From Chloroflexota bacterium (GTDB taxonomy: Bacteria; Chloroflexota; Dehalococcoidia; UBA1151; TMED-70), in the NCBI GenBank assembly GCA_002711965.1, contig PASM01000014.1, positions 11,995 to 28,198 of the forward strand: a DNA stretch of 16,204 nucleotides. The letters are read 5' to 3'. The position numbers and the translations under genes are program-made. Under the pieces are notes generated by a model that was not told the origin of the DNA, ran no database searches, and saw only the letters and a program-made list of their open reading frames with translations. Of the stretch, positions 7,583-14,343 are shown in pieces. How positions within the stretch are numbered: position 1 is the stretch's first letter; the number at the start of each line of letters is the position of its first letter.

Positions 7583-9301
7583 ATGACTCAAAAAGTTAAA
7601 TCAAAGGATTTTGTAATAAGATTTGCAGGTGAAGGTGGGCAAGGGCTTGTAACTTCTGCAGATGCAATGGCAAGAGCTGCTACAGGTGCAGGATTTTATT
7701 GTCAAACTTTTTCTACTTTCCCATCTCAAATTATGGGAGGGCCTGCGTCTTCTCAAGTAAGAATATCTACAACCCCAGTATTATCAAATGGTGATGCTGT
7801 AGATGTTTTGGTTGTACTAAATCAATATGCTTTCGATAATCATATTGAAGACTTAAGTGAAAATGGAGTATGTATTTATAACGCTCAAGATTGTGAGCCT
7901 TCTGGTGAAGGTAACTTTTTTGGGATAAATGCTGATGAATTAGCTAAAGAATCTGGAAATACTAGAGCAGCTAATATGGTAATCCTTGGAGCTGTAGCTA
8001 ATTTGATTGATTTCAAAATAGAAAGTATAGAAAACTTTGTAAAAGAAAGATTTTCTAGAGGTAGAGAGAATGATGATGAGATAATTAAATCTAATATTGT
8101 TGCTATAGGTTTAGGAGTTGAGGTTGCCAAAAAAAGTGGATTTAGCGTTGGTTCACTTGATGAACCTATTGCGCCAGACTATGAGCAGATAATGATTACA
8201 GGAAATGCAGCTCTTTCATTAGGGGCTCTTTCTGCAGGTTTAGATAGCTATTACGGATATCCAATTTCTCCAGCTACCACTATTTTGATTTGGATGGAAC
8301 AAAATCTTATCAGTAAAGATAAATTTGTTTTTCAAGTATCATCTGAAATTGAAGCTATAAATAATATTATTGGAGCAGGTTTTTCAGGGAGAAAAGCAAT
8401 GACCGCAACTGCTGGCCCTGGAGTCGCATTGATGTCAGAGGGGCTAGGATTAGCATGGATGTCTGAGATCCCTTGTACAGTTATAGATATTCAAAGAGGA
8501 GGACCAGCAACAGGTTTGCCTACCAAAACAGAGCAGTCAGACTTATTTGCTTGTATGTTCCCAGCTCATGGAGATGTAAAGCTTCCTGTAATTGCTCCTG
8601 GTTCTGTTGAAGAATGTTTTTATGCCGGTAGCTTAGCTATAAACTGGGCAGAAAGATATCAAGGCCCCGTTATGGTTATGGGAGAAATGAGCTTAGCAGA
8701 AAGAACAGAAAATATTAAAAAACCAGATATAACAAAAGTGATTGATGAAAGAAGAAATTCGGACACAGGTTCTAATGGTTATAAAAGGTACCAAGATTGG
8801 AATGGAGAACTTTCTCCTATGCCAATACCTGGTGGAGAAGTTGCATATGTAGCTAATGGATCTGAACATGATGAAATAGGAGATACTACCCATCTTCCGA
8901 AGCACCATGTAAGACTAACCGAAAGAAGATTTGCAAAATTAACCTTACTAAATGATTCTCCATTTGAGATTGAAAATCCAGAATCTGAAATAGCCATAAT
9001 GCCATGGGGAGCAACTAAAGGTGTTGCTAGAGAAGCATTTGATAAACTTTCTGATAAAGGTGAGAAGCTAACTTGGCTATACTCTATGGCACTAAATCCT
9101 TTGCCACAAGAGATATTAGATCAACTGAAGCAAAAAAAATTAGTTATTGTTCCAGAATTAAACTTCCAAGGTCAATGGTCTTCGATTTTGAGAATGGATG
9201 GAATTAATGCTGTTTCTGTTACCCAATATACCGGACTCCCCTTTAAACCAACTTATCTTTCAGATAAAATATTAGAAAAAATAAAAGAAACAGAGGTATA
9301 G
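7583..9301 (+). CDS. korA: 2-oxoacid:ferredoxin oxidoreductase, fused gamma-alpha subunit (KorA type)
   Basis: This 572-residue chain joins the gamma domain (about 1-190) to the alpha domain (about 205-400) and a C-terminal region. The gamma domain shows RFAGEGGQGLVTSAD (13-27) and the FPSQIMGGPASSQVR strand (46-60). The alpha domain has GYPISPAT (225-232), SSEIEAI (253-259), GPG (278-280) and QRGGPATGLPTKTEQSD (304-320), all standard for oxoacid:acceptor oxidoreductases. The gamma-alpha fusion is the form found in two-subunit KorAB enzymes. With the beta chain it would decarboxylate a 2-oxoacid, most likely 2-oxoglutarate, to the acyl-CoA while reducing ferredoxin. Such enzymes replace 2-oxoglutarate dehydrogenase in the TCA cycle of several aerobes. 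Pyruvate or a branched-chain oxoacid cannot be excluded. There is no obvious Shine-Dalgarno sequence. korB follows 2 nt after the stop. Confidence 0.93.
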   Translation: MTQKVKSKDFVIRFAGEGGQGLVTSADAMARAATGAGFYCQTFSTFPSQIMGGPASSQVRISTTPVLSNGDAVDVLVVLNQYAFDNHIEDLSENGVCIYNAQDCEPSGEGNFFGINADELAKESGNTRAANMVILGAVANLIDFKIESIENFVKERFSRGRENDDEIIKSNIVAIGLGVEVAKKSGFSVGSLDEPIAPDYEQIMITGNAALSLGALSAGLDSYYGYPISPATTILIWMEQNLISKDKFVFQVSSEIEAINNIIGAGFSGRKAMTATAGPGVALMSEGLGLAWMSEIPCTVIDIQRGGPATGLPTKTEQSDLFACMFPAHGDVKLPVIAPGSVEECFYAGSLAINWAERYQGPVMVMGEMSLAERTENIKKPDITKVIDERRNSDTGSNGYKRYQDWNGELSPMPIPGGEVAYVANGSEHDEIGDTTHLPKHHVRLTERRFAKLTLLNDSPFEIENPESEIAIMPWGATKGVAREAFDKLSDKGEKLTWLYSMALNPLPQEILDQLKQKKLVIVPELNFQGQWSSILRMDGINAVSVTQYTGLPFKPTYLSDKILEKIKETEV

Positions 9302-9303
9302 TT

Positions 9304-10164
9304 TTGAGCGAAAGAAATCCAGAGTATGATTTTAAATGGTGTCCAGGTTGTGGAGATTTTGGAGTAAAAAGAGCTTTGGAACAAGCAATTGGAACGTACA
9401 CTGAGGAGTTTGAAATCCCAAGAACATCAAATGTAATTATTGCTGGAATTGGATGTTCAGGAAATATGGTTCACATGTTAGATGGGGAACAGCCTTTTGG
9501 GATTCATGGAATTCACGGAAGGACATTGCCCATTGCTTTTGGTGTATCTACATCTAGGCCTGACTTAAATACAATTGTTGTTGCAGGTGATGGAGATTTT
9601 TTATCAATTGGAGCAGAGCATATTCCACCTACAGCGTCTAGAAATCCTAATATGACATGCATAATAATGGATAATGGAGTTTATGGTCTAACTAAAGGTC
9701 AAAACTCACCTACTTCTACTACAGGACAAATAACAACTTCAACTCCATTCGGAAAGTTGGATGCTCAAATGAAACCATTAGAACTTTATCTGTCATATGG
9801 TGTAAGTTATATAGCTTCTCATTATTCCAGTAAACCTAAAGTTTTAGCAGAGTTTATATTTGAAGGAATGAAACATCCTGGTTTATCAATAATACATGTT
9901 CAGTCACCTTGTACTACATATAACAACACTTATGATATTTTACGTGGTAGCAAAAAAGATAACATTCCTGGTACTGCTTTTATAGTAGAGGATGATCATG
10001 ACCCTTCTGATTACGATGCTGCTGTTGCATTGATAAATAAAGGAGGAGTTCCTCTAGGTCTTATTTATAAAAAAGAGCCACCAACTATTAATGATCTACA
10101 AGACAAATTAATTAAAGAAAAATCTAAAAAAGTTGAGGATATTTTAAGTAGTTACTCTATCTAA
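9304..10164 (+). CDS. korB: 2-oxoacid:ferredoxin oxidoreductase beta subunit (KorB type)
   Basis: A 286-residue thiamine-pyrophosphate-binding beta subunit. The TPP/Mg motif is GDGDF (95-99), followed by N124 and VYGLTKGQNSPTS (126-138). Cysteines C13 and C16 (in WCPGCGD), C51 (in GIGCSGNM) and C203 (in SPCTTYNN) match the four ligands of the single [4Fe-4S] cluster of two-subunit OFORs, so an electron path to ferredoxin is intact. The GIHGRTLPIAFG segment contacts the alpha chain in known structures. The start is TTG at 9304, chosen because a cAGAGG sequence lies about 7 nt upstream and MSERNPEYDFKWC fits the family N-terminus. Together with korA it forms a two-gene operon. The last 4 nt overlap the convergent ccmE. 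Confidence 0.94.
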   Translation: MSERNPEYDFKWCPGCGDFGVKRALEQAIGTYTEEFEIPRTSNVIIAGIGCSGNMVHMLDGEQPFGIHGIHGRTLPIAFGVSTSRPDLNTIVVAGDGDFLSIGAEHIPPTASRNPNMTCIIMDNGVYGLTKGQNSPTSTTGQITTSTPFGKLDAQMKPLELYLSYGVSYIASHYSSKPKVLAEFIFEGMKHPGLSIIHVQSPCTTYNNTYDILRGSKKDNIPGTAFIVEDDHDPSDYDAAVALINKGGVPLGLIYKKEPPTINDLQDKLIKEKSKKVEDILSSYSI

Positions 10165-10634
10165 GAGGCTAGATCCTCTTCGGTCATGTATTTTGAAGGG
10201 CATCTAACTGATAAATTTGTTGCGATAAATGTTCCATTTTTATCAAAATTGCCTATCATTATTAGCTCAGAATATTCGTTGAAAAAAACACTTCCAATTT
10301 CTCCTGAGTACTCTACATCTAATTGTATTTTAGTATTAGAATCATTGTCTGAAATGTTTTCCTTATCTTTTACTTTGAAATTTGCAGATAAACCATCAGC
10401 AGATCTTACATATGTGTTTTGGACTAAAACAGCTTTTAATCCAATTTTTGAAGGGTTATTCATAGTGTTTGAACTATAAATTTCAGAAACAGAATAATAT
10501 TTATAAGTTGCTTCTGAAAATGCTTGAAAACCAAAATATAATAGTAAAACTATTACAATAACAATAATTGAAAAAAATGTTATTTTTTTATTTTTGAGTT
10601 CTACAACCCGATCTTCTGAATTTTTTTGCATCAA
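10161..10634 (-). CDS. ccmE: CcmE-like cytochrome c-type heme chaperone, CxxxY variant
   Basis: A 157-residue protein, close to the usual CcmE length (E. coli, about 159). It has a cytoplasmic N-terminus, one membrane anchor (about 18-38) and an extracytoplasmic beta-rich OB-like domain. The AFSEATYKYYSVSEI stretch after the anchor and the strand pair VEYSGEIGSVF ... LIMIGNFDKNGTFIATNL are typical of CcmE. The expected heme-binding HxxxY near the C-terminus reads CPSKY: Cys145 replaces His and Tyr149 is kept. A CxxxY CcmE is established in Desulfovibrio and some archaea and defines the System I* variant. It receives heme from CcmABCD and passes it to CcmF. Last gene of the ccm cluster; its start overlaps the upstream gene by 4 nt and its stop overlaps korB. 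Confidence 0.85.
   Translation of the reverse strand: MMQKNSEDRVVELKNKKITFFSIIVIVIVLLLYFGFQAFSEATYKYYSVSEIYSSNTMNNPSKIGLKAVLVQNTYVRSADGLSANFKVKDKENISDNDSNTKIQLDVEYSGEIGSVFFNEYSELIMIGNFDKNGTFIATNLSVRCPSKYMTEEDLAS
10163..10180. terminator. Weak hairpin between convergent korB and ccmE
   Basis: AAGAGG and CCTCTT form a perfect 6-bp stem around a 6-nt loop. It lies exactly where the korB and ccmE 3' ends meet and includes both stop regions. No T-run follows on either strand, so a bidirectional rho-independent terminator is only a possibility. Confidence 0.25.
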
Positions 10635-11107
10635 TTACTATTTTTGGCAGATAATATTTTTAACTTATTATTAATTATAAATATATATCCAAAAAATAGT
10701 ATTGCTAGAAAGATAAAGCTTCCTGCAAGATAACCTAAATTGTTCTTAATATTAGAAGATTCGTAGCTAACAAGTGAAGTTATTATGCTACCAGAATACT
10801 TTGCAGTCATCGGCTCTAAGCTATGCTGTGCTTCTTCTAAAAGACTTAATACATAATCTTGGTCCTTTGAAATATTACCAACCCAACGCTCTCCAGATTG
10901 TGTTTCAATTCCTATTTCTGTATCAGGAGTAATTTCAAGATTAAAATCATTTCCAAAATTATCTACTAAATGTAAATTAATATTTGTATTTTGCTTACTA
11001 ACGTCTTTTATAAATCCATTTACTAACTGATCATTATCTTGAGCATGTAAAGTCCCTATATTTAAAAATGACGAAATTAATAAAAGAAATAAAATAGTTT
11101 TTTTCAT
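10631..11107 (-). CDS. Secreted beta-rich protein with C-terminal CcmD-like membrane helix
   Basis: Not a family I can name. It has 158 residues. An N-terminal signal peptide (MKKTILFLLLISSF, likely cut after HA, residue 22) is followed by a polar, beta-rich domain (about 24-118). It begins VNGFIKDVSKQNTNINLHL and runs to DTEIGI, like small OB or DUF5666-type domains. A single helix (about 124-146) with a short basic tail NNKLKIL ends the protein. It lies between ccmC and ccmE, where the tiny single-helix CcmD is normally encoded. The last 35 residues (GYLAGSFIFLAILFF plus basic tail) have the size and pattern of CcmD. I infer a CcmD equivalent fused to an extracytoplasmic domain, perhaps helping to release holo-CcmE from CcmABC. 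It overlaps ccmC and ccmE by 4 nt each, so tight co-expression is expected. Confidence 0.7.
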   Translation of the reverse strand: MKKTILFLLLISSFLNIGTLHAQDNDQLVNGFIKDVSKQNTNINLHLVDNFGNDFNLEITPDTEIGIETQSGERWVGNISKDQDYVLSLLEEAQHSLEPMTAKYSGSIITSLVSYESSNIKNNLGYLAGSFIFLAILFFGYIFIINNKLKILSAKNSN

Positions 11108-11769
11108 GATAAATTTTCCTTAAGGTTATTTTCTATTTTTATAGTTTTGTATCTAATATTTGTTAGTAAAAGAAATAAAAATGTAAATGCAATTACAGAT
11201 ATTAGAAGAGTGATTCCATAATCCGCTCCAAATGATGACTCTTCATCTGCTAGAGGTCCTATTACTGTGACCGGATGAGCTTCTTGCCATAAATTAGCAG
11301 CAAAATATATTATTGGGCTGTCAATAGCACCTATGACGGCTATGATAGCAGCTATTTTTTTCATTTGTAGGCTATTTTTATATAGTGATCTAAATAGAAT
11401 ATAAGCAATATAAATTAATATTAATATTAGAGTTGTAGTTAATTTTGCTTCTCCGGTCCACCAAACTCCCCATATTGGCTTTGCCCATATAATTCCACTT
11501 ACCAAAGCAACTATTCCAAATATTAGTCCTATTTCAGCTGTAGCTTGTGCCACTTCATCCCAAAATAAATTTTTTCTAAGTAAGTAAATAATTGAAGATA
11601 TAGCTACAGCTATTATTGCTAACATTGAGCACCAAGCCAATGGGACATGAATAAAAACTGTTTTAGCAACGGGTCCTTGAGATATATCTATAGGCATCCA
11701 CCAAAAAATCATCCAAAGAGTTATGAAAAATATTATAGCTGTAATCGATGTAAATATGAATTTAATCAT
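11104..11769 (-). CDS. ccmC: Heme-handling protein CcmC (System I cytochrome c maturation)
   Basis: A 221-residue polytopic membrane protein with about six helices, the usual CcmC size. It has the two conserved extracytoplasmic heme-ligand histidines, H41 (in FIHVPLAW) and H165 (in WQEAHP). The tryptophan-rich WWD loop is at 100-111: WGVWWTGEAKLT. The classic motif is WGxWWxWDxRLT, so the third Trp-Asp pair is Gly-Glu here and Arg is Lys. CcmC presents heme to CcmE at the outer face of the membrane together with CcmD. It lies downstream of ccmB after a 75-nt gap that contains a hairpin, unlike the 4-nt overlaps elsewhere in the cluster. The other loop region (GPLADEESSFGADYG, 171-185) is acidic and extracytoplasmic. 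Confidence 0.9.
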   Translation of the reverse strand: MIKFIFTSITAIIFFITLWMIFWWMPIDISQGPVAKTVFIHVPLAWCSMLAIIAVAISSIIYLLRKNLFWDEVAQATAEIGLIFGIVALVSGIIWAKPIWGVWWTGEAKLTTTLILILIYIAYILFRSLYKNSLQMKKIAAIIAVIGAIDSPIIYFAANLWQEAHPVTVIGPLADEESSFGADYGITLLISVIAFTFLFLLLTNIRYKTIKIENNLKENLS

Positions 11770-11790
11770 TTGATTTTTTATATATTTTTA

Positions 11791-11815
11791 ATTGTAACCC
11801 AAAAGAGGCTACAAT
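11791..11815 (-). promoter_or_regulatory. Intercistronic hairpin between ccmB and ccmC
   Basis: In the minus-strand RNA, ATTGTAGCCT pairs with GGGTTACAAT as a 10-bp stem with two G-U pairs and a 5-nt loop. The plus-strand version has two mismatches instead, so the ccm mRNA is the likely functional strand. It ends 21 nt before the ccmC start and has no downstream U-run, so it looks more like an mRNA processing or stability element than a terminator. There is no direct evidence of function. Confidence 0.35.
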
Positions 11816-11844
11816 TAGTTTTTAAAATATTATTATTTAACATT

Positions 11845-12516
11845 TTACTCCTCAAAAATAATATTTGAAATCATCAAACCTATAAGAAAAAATAATAAAT
11901 CATACGCAATAATTAGACCAAACCAGCTGATATTTTTTATATCATTTTCAATTATTTGATTTGTGAGTACTGAACCTCCCATTAATAAAGGTGTTATCAG
12001 AGGAATAAATAACATTGGAGAAAGAATTTCTTTACCTCTAACTTTTGAAAAAAGTAGATATGTGATTGTTCCTATAATACTAAAGCCGATGTTTATGCTT
12101 ATCACAAGTAAAAAAAATGATAGTTCGAATAGATCATAATTCAGAATAATATTGTTGAATAAAAGTATGAAAAAACTAGAAAAAGTTATAAAAATCAAGT
12201 TTGAAACAAATTTTGCGATAATTATGACTTCTTTGTCTATGGGAGATGTAATTAAGAATTCTATCCCTTTGTTCTCAAATTCTTTTGCCATAGATTTATT
12301 AATACCTAAAATTATAGAAAAGCTTAATGATATCCAAAAAATTGTTGCAAAAAAATCTATGGAATTATTTATACTAGATGTTGTTGCCACAACTACTAGG
12401 ACTAGTATTGAATAAGAAATAATTGAAATAAAAATTTCTCTAGATTTTAATTCTTCGTACAAATCCTTTAAGACTATTAACTTTATAATCAAAAACATTT
12501 TTGATAAATTTTTCAT
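11845..12516 (-). CDS. ccmB: Heme exporter protein B-like ABC transporter permease (CcmB)
   Basis: A 223-residue membrane protein with about six helices. It has the CcmB opening LIVLKDLYEELKSREIF (14-30), an amphipathic stretch that contacts the ATPase, followed by the helix ISYSILVLVVVAT. Later, a LSPMLFIPLITPLLMGGSVLT segment matches the family's C-terminal half. It follows ccmA with a 4-nt stop/start overlap. With CcmA, CcmC and CcmD it forms the complex that uses ATP hydrolysis to release heme-loaded CcmE; the old name heme exporter is not a proven activity. Sequence identity to well-studied CcmB looks low, so position next to ccmA and ccmC carries much of the assignment. Confidence 0.85.
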   Translation of the reverse strand: MKNLSKMFLIIKLIVLKDLYEELKSREIFISIISYSILVLVVVATTSSINNSIDFFATIFWISLSFSIILGINKSMAKEFENKGIEFLITSPIDKEVIIIAKFVSNLIFITFSSFFILLFNNIILNYDLFELSFFLLVISINIGFSIIGTITYLLFSKVRGKEILSPMLFIPLITPLLMGGSVLTNQIIENDIKNISWFGLIIAYDLLFFLIGLMISNIIFEE

Positions 12517-13136
12517 AGAAGTATTTCTTTGGTGGTTTGTTTATAAATTGATAATGAATTACTATTATGAGAAGTGTAAATCATAGTACTTTTATTAGCT
12601 AAAGAATCTAATTTTTTATCTAATTCATTTTTTGATTCACTGTCCAAGCCATTTTCAGGTTCGTCAATTAGGTAAACTTCATAAATTGGGATAAGTGTAC
12701 GAAATAAATTCATTTTCTTTTTTTGTCCATTAGATAAGATTTCTGGATAGAAATCTTCAAATTCACATAACTTTAGAAAATCTTTATTTTTTTCATATAA
12801 TTCTTTACTATTTTTTTCTCCTATTAAATTGAAGTAAAAGATAATATTTTTCTTAACTGTTAGGTCTTTGTAGAAAACAAAATCTGATGATATATAAGAA
12901 ATCATACTTTTTGATAATGATGATTTATTTATATCTTTTCCATCAATTATTATCTCTCCTGAATCCTGATTATAAATTCTAGCAATAATTTTTAATAATG
13001 TAGATTTACCCGCACCATTACTTCCTGAAATTTTGACTAAATCTCCTTTATTGATGCTAAAAGAGAGATTTTTTATTATTGATTTTTCATTAAAGCTTTT
13101 TGATAAGTTCTTAACAGTGATAAATGATTTATTCAT
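12513..13136 (-). CDS. ccmA: ABC transporter ATP-binding protein CcmA
   Basis: A 207-residue single ABC ATPase, the usual CcmA length. Walker A is GSNGAGKS (38-45), the signature is LSNGQ (134-138), Walker B is VYLIDEP (154-160) with catalytic E159, a D-loop GLDSES follows, and the switch His is in TSHNS. In the Q-loop region, where CcmA proteins usually read YLGH, this one reads YISSD (81-85). The LTVKKNIIFYFNL segment after it is normal for the family. It is the first gene of the cluster and overlaps ccmB by 4 nt. Its ATG faces the FAH gene across an 84-nt (start codon to 13221) divergent gap. The probable role is powering release of heme-loaded CcmE from CcmC. Confidence 0.9.
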   Translation of the reverse strand: MNKSFITVKNLSKSFNEKSIIKNLSFSINKGDLVKISGSNGAGKSTLLKIIARIYNQDSGEIIIDGKDINKSSLSKSMISYISSDFVFYKDLTVKKNIIFYFNLIGEKNSKELYEKNKDFLKLCEFEDFYPEILSNGQKKKMNLFRTLIPIYEVYLIDEPENGLDSESKNELDKKLDSLANKSTMIYTSHNSNSLSIYKQTTKEILL

Positions 13137-13154
13137 AAAATTATTTCTTTTTTC

Positions 13155-13182
13155 TTGACCTTATACATTTGTAGATTACACT
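13155..13182 (+). promoter_or_regulatory. Promoter for the FAH-family gene
   Basis: TTGACC (13155-13160, 5 of 6 to the -35 consensus) and TACACT (13177-13182, 4 of 6 to the -10) are 16 nt apart. Transcription would start near 13189, leaving about 44 nt of leader before the ATG at 13233. A 9-nt direct repeat, ACATTTGTA, occurs at 13165-13173 and 13190-13198, one copy in the spacer and one near the start point. Confidence 0.45.
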
Positions 13183-13232
13183 TATAACAACATTTGTAAA
13201 AGAAAGATTTAAATCAATTAATGGAGAAAAAA

Positions 13233-14000
13233 ATGAAGTTTGCAAGATTTGAAAATTCCGGAAATATTTCTTATGGAATTGTAGAAGATGGAGAGATATT
13301 AGAAATAGACTCAAACCCAATAATGGGATCATATAATAAAACAGGGAATTCATTTAATGAATCTGATGTAAAAATATTATGTCCAAACCCCAATCCTTCT
13401 AAAAGTTTATGCTTAGCATTGAATTATGGGTCACACTTAGCCGAAAGAGATGCTCCAACTAGGCCTGAACCTTTTTATAAAACATCTACAGCCTTAATTG
13501 GACCTGGTGATGCTATAAAAATTCATCCAGAAGCTGGACTTGTGGCATGCGAATCTGAATTAGTAGCCATAATAGGTAAAGTGACAAAAGATGTTTCAGA
13601 AAAAGATGCTCTAGATTATGTTTTTGGATACACATGTGGAAATGATGTCTCTGCAAGGGAATGGCAGGGTGGTGATGACGCCGATAATCAATGGTGGAGA
13701 GCTAAATCTGCAGATACTTTTGGTCCTCTTGGTCCATATATTATTACAGGTATTGATCCACAAAATGTTGGAATTAAAGGTTATGTGAATGGAGTAGAAG
13801 GACAAAGTTGCCATTCTTCAGAAATGATATTTTCTACTGCTAAAGCGATTAGCTTTATTAGTAAATACGCAACCCTGCTTCCAGGAGATATGCTTTGGAC
13901 AGGTACCTCTGGGAAAACTCCTCCTATAAACCCTGGAGACACAGTAAGAATTGAAATAGAAAATGTTGGAGTTCTAGAAAATCCTGTTGAGGCTGCTTAG
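13233..14000 (+). CDS. Fumarylacetoacetate hydrolase (FAH)-family protein
   Basis: This 255-residue protein (from the second ATG) is a full FAH C-terminal-type domain. It contains NYGSHLAERDAP (64-75), the metal-ligand pair ESE (E107, E109), the third ligand D138 in GNDVSARE, and QWWRAKSADTFGPLGP (153-168), which holds the conserved Lys and Asp. The segment GDMLWTGTSGKTPPINPGD closes the family signature. Members hydrolyse acylpyruvates, open catechol-derived rings or decarboxylate oxaloacetate; the substrate here is unknown. An in-frame ATG at 13221 exists, but GGAG (13223-13226) lies 6 nt before the ATG at 13233 and MKFARFEN fits the usual start. It is divergent from ccmA and its stop overlaps the convergent HTH gene by 3 nt. 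Confidence 0.9.
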   Translation: MKFARFENSGNISYGIVEDGEILEIDSNPIMGSYNKTGNSFNESDVKILCPNPNPSKSLCLALNYGSHLAERDAPTRPEPFYKTSTALIGPGDAIKIHPEAGLVACESELVAIIGKVTKDVSEKDALDYVFGYTCGNDVSAREWQGGDDADNQWWRAKSADTFGPLGPYIITGIDPQNVGIKGYVNGVEGQSCHSSEMIFSTAKAISFISKYATLLPGDMLWTGTSGKTPPINPGDTVRIEIENVGVLENPVEAA

Positions 14001-14206
14001 ATTATTCCAAGTCTTATAGCTTTTGCAACTGCTTGTGTACGATTAGATGAATCTAGCTTAATACAGATTACTTGAACTTTATTTTTTATAGTTTGTTCAG
14101 CTAGATTCATTCTTTGAGCGATATCTAAAGCCCTAAGGCCATTTGATAAAAGCTCCAAAATTTCAACTTCTTGTTCAGTTGTTTTTATATTTTCAAGGTT
14201 GTACAT
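13997..14206 (-). CDS. Stand-alone LuxR/GerE-type helix-turn-helix protein
   Basis: A 69-residue protein that is nearly all LuxR-type DNA-binding domain. TTEQEVEILELLSNGL (9-24) is helix 1, RALDIAQRMNLAEQTIKN (25-42) holds the turn and recognition helix, and KLDSSNRTQAVAKAIRLGII (50-69) is the C-terminal half. The usual N-terminal receiver or sensor domain is missing, so regulation by dimerisation or by a partner protein is inferred. Short GerE-like regulators of this size are known. It is transcribed towards the FAH gene, with the 3' ends overlapping. Its start faces ccdA across a 137-nt AT-rich gap. Its target genes are not evident. Confidence 0.87.
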   Translation of the reverse strand: MYNLENIKTTEQEVEILELLSNGLRALDIAQRMNLAEQTIKNKVQVICIKLDSSNRTQAVAKAIRLGII

Positions 14207-14303
14207 ATAGTATATGTTTCAAGAGTGACACAGTTTTTTTTTGGACCTAAAATAATAATAGTTTAAATAAATTAAAAACTAAAAATCTAAACTTGAAAAA
14301 AAA

Positions 14304-14331
14304 ATAATTTCCCAGATTTTTGGGAAATTAT
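14304..14331 (-). terminator. Strong hairpin with T-tract on the minus strand, in the luxR-like/ccdA gap
   Basis: ATAATTTCCCA and TGGGAAATTAT form a perfect 11-bp stem with a 6-nt loop. On the minus strand it is followed directly by a run of nine or more T, the layout of a rho-independent terminator. It would stop antisense transcription leaving ccdA before it reaches the HTH gene. On the plus strand it ends only about 12 nt before the ccdA TTG and next to its AAGGA, so it could also affect translation. The rest of this 137-nt gap is AT-rich with no other clear element. Confidence 0.55.
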
Positions 14332-14343
14332 AAAAAGGAATAA

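Noticed and set aside
7317..7586. Open frame of 89 codons on the plus strand ending at the korA start
   Set aside because: It runs antisense through the Nudix box and the promoter region, is rich in Phe/Tyr/Ile as expected from AT-rich non-coding frames, and shows no family motif.
10186..10479. Open frame of 97 codons on the plus strand
   Set aside because: It lies antisense within ccmE, whose product has clear family features; this is a shadow frame.
10631..11107. Considered as a plain lipoprotein or as a standard ccmD
   Set aside because: There is no lipobox cysteine after the signal segment, and the protein is three times the length of ccmD with an added extracytoplasmic domain.
13611..13814. 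Minus-strand open frame of 67 codons
   Set aside because: It is antisense to the metal-site region of the FAH-family gene, with no recognisable domain.
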